From Methylobacterium gossipiicola (lineage in GTDB: Bacteria > Pseudomonadota > Alphaproteobacteria > Rhizobiales > Beijerinckiaceae): a stretch of 64,000 nt of DNA. Numbering within the stretch: position 1 is the stretch's first letter; each line of letters starts with the position of its first letter. A model generated the notes under the pieces. That model did not search any database. It was not told the DNA's origin and saw only the letters and a program-made list of their open reading frames with translations. Where the stretch lies: assembly GCF_900113485.1 (NCBI RefSeq), contig NZ_FOPM01000011.1, positions 62,001 through 126,000 of the forward strand, given 5' to 3'. The translations under genes were made by a program, and so were the position numbers. Below are positions 59,807 to 64,000 of the stretch, one piece after another.

Positions 59807-60217
59807 CTACTCCGGGCACCAGTGTGCGGCGCGTTGCTGGTAGGCTTCGAAACCGGGCCGGTAGAGGACCGCGAGCCCTTCGCTGATGAGGATGGTCGCA
59901 ACGTTCCCCTGGGGGGCAATCAGAGAGGCCAGGGTGCGGCCATAGCGGTCTGTCCGACCGGACCGCTCGATCTCAACGGGGCCTTTGAGGAGTTGGCGCA
60001 GGCGTCCCGATGCGCGGAGCCCTTTGGCAAGCTCGGCATTGCAACGTGGCTTCGAAATCTCCGGTGCGTCGGGTTCGATGAGACGGATGCGCTCGCCCGC
60101 CAAATCGACCGTATCGCCGTCGACGACGCGGAACGAAGCCCCATCCACCGTCTCGGCCCGGACAGGTCCACAGAACAGGGCGAACAAGGCAAGGCCCTTC
60201 AGGAGCTTCTTCGTCAT
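59807..60217 (-). CDS. Exported thermonuclease-family (SNase) protein
   Basis: 136 residues with signal peptide (MTKKLLKGLALFALFCGPVR). The SNase core is FRVVDGDTVDLAGERIRLIE, PDAPEISKPRC, IERSGRTDRYGRTLASLI and a Cys-ended tail. Catalytic-type residues Asp, Arg and Glu are in place, but the enzyme is short relative to nuclease A. Its start overlaps the repC fragment by 4 bases. It would act in the periplasm on DNA/RNA. Confidence 0.88.
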   Translation of the reverse strand: MTKKLLKGLALFALFCGPVRAETVDGASFRVVDGDTVDLAGERIRLIEPDAPEISKPRCNAELAKGLRASGRLRQLLKGPVEIERSGRTDRYGRTLASLIAPQGNVATILISEGLAVLYRPGFEAYQQRAAHWCPE

Positions 60218-60783
60218 GGCTGGACGGGAGCGGTGCTGCCGGTCGAGCGCGCCAGCGGTCCGGAGAAGCCGTGGGGGGCGAGCTGCGCGAGGCGTGCCCG
60301 ATTCAACGCCTGCAAGACGGGGCCGAGAGAGTAGGTGCCGGCGCGCTTGCGATCGGTCAGGGTGCGCAGATAGCCGCCTGGGCTGGTGATCTGCTCCTGT
60401 CGTTCGAGGATGGCCGCGATCGTCACGGCGGCGGCGTCCTCGCCCATCGCCTCCCGTGCCGCCTTCCATGCGCTGGGACTGATTCCAAGCCAGGACCGGA
60501 CTTTCTCGGCCGCATCGACCAGCTCGCGCCAAGATCGGATTCCACTAGGGGCCAGCTCCTGAATCTTAGGGCAGGCATCGAGCACCGTCGCAAGCGGATA
60601 GGTCGAGCGAATCCCGACATCTGCCCGAACTGGTTCCGGCGCGGCCGCTTCCTTCTGCGGAATCTCGAATGCCGGTTCAGAAACAGAACCATCTTCCTTT
60701 GAACTCTGTATGTGACGCTCATTTTGAGCGGCACTGCCGCTTATTTTTTTGGTTTCCTGACAGGAAATGAGGGTCTGACTCAC
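60214..60783 (-). pseudogene. repC: RepC C-terminal half (repABC replication initiator, truncated)
   Basis: The frame from 60783 holds the RepC C-terminal region: YPLATVLDACPKIQELAPSG, WRELVDAAEKVRSWLGISPS, AAVTIAAILERQEQITSPGG, YLRTLTDRKRAGTYSLGPVL. Preceding residues look like the variable linker. The N-terminal DNA-binding half is absent: copy B of the MITE-like element begins four bases upstream (60788). RepA/RepB genes are not seen either. This fragment cannot initiate replication by itself. Confidence 0.87.
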
Positions 60784-60787
60784 AGCC

Positions 60788-60976
60788 TGTGAAAAGGGGT
60801 TGAAGGTTCACCCCTCCCAGGTCTGGGCTCAAGCCATTGAAATAAAATCTATATTTCGCTTTGAGGTAGGGTCACGATCGGCGCCGATCGTGACCCTACC
60901 CCGATCTCGATTTTCGCAGATTAGATAGTGCGTTAGCAAAGTTATCGCCGGGGTCATGCTTCGACGCCGATTCATA
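60788..60976 (+). mobile_element. MITE-like element, copy B (189 bp)
   Basis: Same length and ends as copy A (TGTGAAAAGG ... CGATTCATA) with only a few base changes, including one more T in TATATTTCGC. A 36-bp perfect palindrome lies at 60865-60900. The left end abuts the repC fragment; the right end is read as the C-terminal tail of the recombinase gene. No target duplication found. Confidence 0.75.
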
Positions 60977-61561
60977 GAAGTCGTTTGTGAGGTCCAGGGC
61001 CTCCACCGCGATGGACCGATCCAGCGCCCGGTAGACGCTCCGGCGTGAAACCCCGAGAGCACGGGAAATGGCCGTCGCCCCCTCCCCAGCGGCGTTGCGA
61101 CGGCGGATCTCCTCCATGGGTACGGATTTCGGTCGGCCCTTGCCGGCGTAGACGCCCGCGGCCTTGGCGGCCTCAATGCCGGCCCGTTGACGCTCGAGGA
61201 TGAACTTGCGCTCCATCTCCGCCACCATACCGAGCACAGTGACTACGATCCGGCCGACGTCGCCGCCGGTGGTCAGTTCGGGATCGAGGATACGCAGGGA
61301 CGCGCCCCTCTGATCGAGGTCGTGGACGAGGTTGAGCACGTCACGGGTGGAGCGACCGAGCCGGTCCAGGCGGACCACGACCAGCTCGTCGCCTTCGCGC
61401 AGGAACTGCATCACGGTGGCCAGCTCGGGCCGATCATCGGCCGACTTGCCCGACATCTTCTCCGAGCGGACCACGGTGCAGCCGGCGGCCTTCAACTTCT
61501 CGAGCTGGATGGTGAGGTCCTGGTCGGTGGAGGAGACGCGGGCGTAGCCGAAACGGGCCAT
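60896..61561 (-). CDS. Serine recombinase (resolvase/invertase) with MITE-derived C-terminal tail
   Basis: 221 residues. Catalytic Ser10 in RFGYARVSSTDQDLTIQLEK, LVVVRLDRLGRSTRDVLNLV, GMVAEMERKFILERQRAGIE and an HTH (GATAISRALGVSRRSVYRAL, about 165-185). The normal family end would follow soon after the HTH. The last 27 or so residues (YESASKHDPGDNFANALSNL...) are encoded by copy B, so this protein has gained a foreign tail. A dyad at 61577-61639 is a likely res site. Confidence 0.92.
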   Translation of the reverse strand: MARFGYARVSSTDQDLTIQLEKLKAAGCTVVRSEKMSGKSADDRPELATVMQFLREGDELVVVRLDRLGRSTRDVLNLVHDLDQRGASLRILDPELTTGGDVGRIVVTVLGMVAEMERKFILERQRAGIEAAKAAGVYAGKGRPKSVPMEEIRRRNAAGEGATAISRALGVSRRSVYRALDRSIAVEALDLTNDFYESASKHDPGDNFANALSNLRKSRSG

Positions 61562-61576
61562 TTGGGGCTCTTAAAC

Positions 61577-61639
61577 GTGCCAAAAGGGTGGCTTGCGCAC
61601 TCCCTCTGACGCATAAATCAAATCCGACCCTTTTGCCAC
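61577..61639. other. Possible res-type dyad upstream of the recombinase
   Basis: GTGCCAAAAGGGT (61577-61589) and ACCCTTTTGCCAC (61627-61639) pair at 12 of 13 positions across 37 bases. It lies 16 bases upstream of the recombinase start, the usual place for a resolvase binding site; it could also be an operator. Confidence 0.4.
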
Positions 61640-61780
61640 TCGGTGGCGGCGTGCCTCAGGATCGGCGCGGAAGGGTATGCCCTTTTTACACGGCAATCGA
61701 CCCGTTCGCCATCAGATCATGGCACCTCACTGCGTTCTGGTATAAACTTCCATCTGGTGCATGATGGAGCCCGTGCGGTT

Positions 61781-62029
61781 ATGGAGTCGCGATCAACTAA
61801 AATCGTCGATGGTGGCAAACTCGTCATCCCTGCCGGCTTTCGACGCGAAATGGGGCTTCAGATCGGCGATACCGTCGTGATGGAGATGGTCGATGGTGAG
61901 CTTCGGGTTCGCTCGCGCGATACAGCGATTGCAGAGATTCAGAAGCTCGTTCGGGGCCTGGTGCCCGAAGGGATCAGCGTGGTCAACGAGCTGATCGCGG
62001 ATCGGCGTGCCGAAGCGGCCAAAGAGTGA
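61781..62029 (+). CDS. vapB: AbrB/VapB-type antitoxin
   Basis: 82 residues: KIVDGGKLVIPAGFRREMGL, QIGDTVVMEMVDGELRVRSR. This is the swapped-hairpin AbrB DNA-binding fold, followed by a helical tail (IAEIQKLVRGLVPEGISVVN) that would cap the toxin. The start was chosen at the first Met of the family pattern. The toxin gene follows after four bases. Confidence 0.8.
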   Translation: MESRSTKIVDGGKLVIPAGFRREMGLQIGDTVVMEMVDGELRVRSRDTAIAEIQKLVRGLVPEGISVVNELIADRRAEAAKE

Positions 62030-62033
62030 GATC

Positions 62034-62426
62034 ATGGCTGCAAGATACGTCTTGGACGCCTCTGCCCTGCTCTGTCTGCTGAATCAGGAAGAGGGACAGG
62101 ATCGGATTCGTGCCGCGCTGACGGAAGCGGTCATGTCCGCCGTGAACTACTCGGAGGTCGTCGCCAAGCTCGTGGAGCGCGGCGGTGCCGTTGCGGCCGT
62201 CAGCCGGGCGCTCGAACATCTGCACCTCACTGTCGTCGAGTTCGATCGCACGCAGGCCGTCGAGAGCGGCGCCCTCCGGCAGGCGACACGCTCGGCCGGG
62301 CTCTCATTCGGGGATCGCGCCTGCCTGGCGCTGGCGAAGTCACGCGGCCTCGTTGCCCTGACGGCGGACCAGGCCTGGATGACGCTCGACCCCGCCGTCG
62401 GCGTGACAGTTGAGCTGGTGCGTTGA
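62034..62426 (+). CDS. vapC: VapC-type PIN-domain RNase toxin
   Basis: 130 residues. YVLDASALLCLLNQEEGQDR has the first catalytic Asp (D8); SAVNYSEVVAKLVERGGAVA has the Glu; AGLSFGDRACLALAKSRGLV has the Asp pair; LTADQAW is the last motif. PIN toxins cleave tRNA or rRNA. All acidic residues are present, so it is probably active. The left end of MITE copy C starts 10 bases past the stop. Confidence 0.9.
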   Translation: MAARYVLDASALLCLLNQEEGQDRIRAALTEAVMSAVNYSEVVAKLVERGGAVAAVSRALEHLHLTVVEFDRTQAVESGALRQATRSAGLSFGDRACLALAKSRGLVALTADQAWMTLDPAVGVTVELVR

Positions 62427-62584
62427 ACCGATGGCTGTGAAAAGGCGTCGAAGGTTCACCCCTCCCAGGACTCGGCTCAAGACGTTAAAATACAAGCTAA
62501 ATTTCGCTTTGGGGTGGGGTCACGATCGGCGCCGATCGTGACCCCACCCCGATCTCGATTTTCGCAGATCATAGAGTACGTTAG

Positions 62585-63623
62585 ATGTTTGATCCCAGGG
62601 TTTGATGGTGCATTCTTCACGCCGGAGTGGAGGGACGCGCTATGGGCCAGGTTCTTCACGGCAGCGCCACAACGACGGAGGCGATCCGTCGAGCGATCCA
62701 GCATAGTCAAGCGAGCCTGAGGGCGCTCTCGAAGCGCTACGGGATCAACCAGAAGACGGTTGCCAAGTGGAGGCAGCGGACCTCGGTCGCCGACCAGCGC
62801 ACGGGGCCGAAGGATCCGCGTTCGACGGTTCTGTCACCGGAAGACGAGGCGGTCGTGGTCGCCTTTCGGCGTCACACGCTCCTGCCACTCGACGACTGCC
62901 TCTACGCGCTCCAGGCGACGATCCCGCACCTGCCCGCTCGTCGCTGCACCGTTGCCTGCAGCGCCACGGCATCAGCCGATTGCCAGAGTTCGACGGCGAC
63001 AAGCCCAAGCGGGCCCGCTTTAAGGCCTACCCGCTCGGCTACATCGATCTGGCAGAGGTCCACACGGCCCAAGGACGGCTCTACCTGCTCGTCGCCATCG
63101 ACCGCACGACCAAGTTCGCCTTCGTCGAGTTGCACGAGCGCGCCACGCGCCGGGTAGCGGGCGACTTCCTGCGCCATCTCATCGAGGCCGTGCCCTACAA
63201 GGTGCAGACAGTGCTTACCGACAATGGCACCCACTTCACCACGCCCGGCAATGTCGCCTCAGCTGCCTCCATCATCAAGGAAGCGATTGCAGCCGGCGAG
63301 ACCTTCCGGCTCACAGCTTCGAACTTGCCTGTGCCCGCAACAATATCGGTCATCGTCTGACCAAGCCGCGTCACCCCTGGACCAACGGTCAGGTCGAACG
63401 GGTGAACCGTACGATCAAGGATGCGACGGTCAAGCGCTACCACTACGACAGCCACGAGCAGCTTCGCGCTCACCTAGCCGACTTCGTCAGCGCCTACAAC
63501 TTTGGCCGCCGCCTCAAGACCTTGCGTAGCCTCACACCCTACGAGGCTATCTGCAAAAGCATGGTCCGCCGAGCCCAGCCGCTTCAGGGCAAACCCGCTC
63601 CACCAAATGCCGGGACCAAACAT
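62585..63623 (+). mobile_element. IS481-family insertion sequence inside MITE copy C
   Basis: About 1.04 kb. Ends ATGTTTGATCCCAGGG (left) and, read inward from the right, ATGTTTGGTCCCGGCA pair at 13 of 16 positions, with more similarity beyond (TTTGATGG/TTTGGTGG). It joins ...GTTAG to CAGCAAAG of the element; the target duplication is at most 3 bp and ambiguous. Its transposase has two frameshifts, so the copy is dead. Confidence 0.8.
62642..63623 (+). pseudogene. IS481-family transposase with two frameshifts
   Basis: Frame 1: MGQVLHGSATTTEAIRRAIQ to LQATIPHL. A one-base loss near 62935 shifts to frame 2: SSLHRCLQRHGISRLPEFDG, YIDLAEVHTAQGRLYLLVAI, VLTDNGTHFTTPGN. A second one-base loss near 63310 shifts to frame 3: CARNNIGHRLTKPRHPWTNG, QVERVNRTIKDATVKRYHYD. 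DDE residues are all recognisable across the three frames. Both losses are single G or A/C deletions. Confidence 0.88.
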
Positions 63624-63661
63624 CAGCAAAGTTTTTGCCGGGGTCATGCTTCTACGCCGAT

Positions 63662-63961
63662 TCATAGCCAGTCGATCTCACCGGCCGCGTGCAGGCGCTC
63701 CAACAGAACCGGATGCAGACGCGCCCACACGCCGGCTGCCTGCCAGTCGCGCAGACGCCACCAGCAACTCATGCCGCTCCCGCAACCCATCTCGGCCGGC
63801 AACATCTCCCATGGCAGGCCAAAGCGCAGCACGAACAAGATGCCGGTCAGCGCTGCCCGATTGTCAATCGGAGGTCGTCCGCCCTTCGGGCGAGGCCGAG
63901 GCGGCGGCAGGAGCGGAGCAATCTCGCTCCAAAGATCGTCGGCAAGCAGAGGTCGAGCCAT
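63662..63961 (-). pseudogene. IS5-family transposase N-terminal fragment
   Basis: MARPLLADDLWSEIAPLLPP, KGGRPPIDNRAALTGILFVL, PWEMLPAEMGCGSGMSCWWR, LRDWQAAGVWARLHPVLLER, then LHAAGEIDWL and a stop created by the end of MITE copy C. The catalytic DDE half is missing. The upstream end (right of 63961) may hold its terminal repeat, outside what I can define. Confidence 0.87.
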
Positions 63962-64000
63962 GCTCAACCAACGCAAACCCCACGCATCGTGCCGTTCTGT

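Larger units (their letters stand above)
62436..63666 (+). mobile_element. MITE-like element, copy C, interrupted by an insertion sequence
   Basis: The left part (62436-62584) and right part (63624-63666) add up to 192 bp, i.e. the 189-bp element plus about 3 bp of insertion duplication or slippage. Its palindrome is 40 bp (62511-62550). The left 27 bases pair with the A/B-type right end at 21 of 27 positions. This copy is the most diverged. The right end supplies the stop of an IS5 transposase fragment. Confidence 0.75.

Noticed and set aside
60896..61639. Phase-variation invertase with an invertible segment
   Set aside because: The recombinase could be an invertase, but I find no pair of matching inverted sites flanking a promoter or gene; a res-type dyad fits better.
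1..64000. tRNA, rRNA, CRISPR arrays and known riboswitches
   Set aside because: No cloverleaf with a TTCRA-type T arm, no 16S/23S strings and no regular repeat-spacer array were seen on reading; weak or unusual RNAs could still be missed.

Overview
The window looks like part of a large, GC-rich plasmid (or an integrated plasmid region) of a Methylobacterium/Methylorubrum-like alphaproteobacterium. This is an inference from four things: the Ti-type transfer genes, a repABC-type RepC remnant, a MucR/Ros regulator, and a set of DUF736, DUF1640, DUF2493, ArdC and strawberry-notch genes typical of such replicons. I found no rRNA, tRNA or CRISPR array. Most genes have high GC and a clear Shine-Dalgarno; a few islands are visibly AT-richer and look imported.

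Layout. 1-9170: conjugative DNA processing. A leftward chain (traA relaxase-helicase, a small gene, fic, a DotM-like gene cut by the window edge) faces rightward traC-traD-traG across a candidate IncQ-type oriT at 6335-6365. 9300-15800: small unknown genes, a chemoreceptor, a DUF2493 protein and a Toprim protein. 15800-20170: a 1451-residue methyltransferase/strawberry-notch helicase fusion. 20500-27490: an IS5 remnant, a long ParB-like protein with two small upstream genes, an XRE regulator, and ArdC with a partner. 27790-36110: a second chemoreceptor, an interrupted DUF1640 gene, DUF736, a tightly overlapping four-gene operon of unknown function, a Phd/PemK-like toxin-antitoxin pair and several small orphan genes. 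36270-42000: a zinc-ligand-poor MucR, transposase debris, a GIY-YIG-like gene, a truncated resolvase, an AT-rich pair (four-TM protein plus ComEC-like metallo-hydrolase), a UmuC stump, and an AraC/VOC pair.

42180-55290 is a coherent stress/sulfite block. An ECF sigma factor and membrane anti-sigma sit among DUF305, COG4315, two beta-propellers, a SorA-like sulfite dehydrogenase with a cytochrome c, a second sulfite-oxidase-fold protein, a TDT-type exporter and a YeiH exporter. Four copies of the same promoter-like motif (GGAATA, 15 bases, CATCTC) precede four of its transcription units, including the one that carries the sigma factor. The block therefore looks like a self-contained sigma regulon for periplasmic sulfite or oxidant handling.

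55400-64000: a phosphatase gene with an in-frame stop, a third chemoreceptor, HigBA-like and VapBC toxin-antitoxin pairs, a thermonuclease, the C-terminal half of repC, a serine recombinase and transposase remnants. Three copies of a 189-bp MITE-like element (37666-37854, 60788-60976, 62436-63666) each fuse their right end to a recombinase or transposase gene. One copy abuts the break in repC and another carries an IS481-type insertion.

Most notable items: the compensating palindrome inside the MITE copies; a family of three structured intergenic elements (9573, 14506, 30365) with compensatory stem changes; the ECF promoter set; the 4TM/metallo-hydrolase pair as a candidate defence system; and the candidate oriT.
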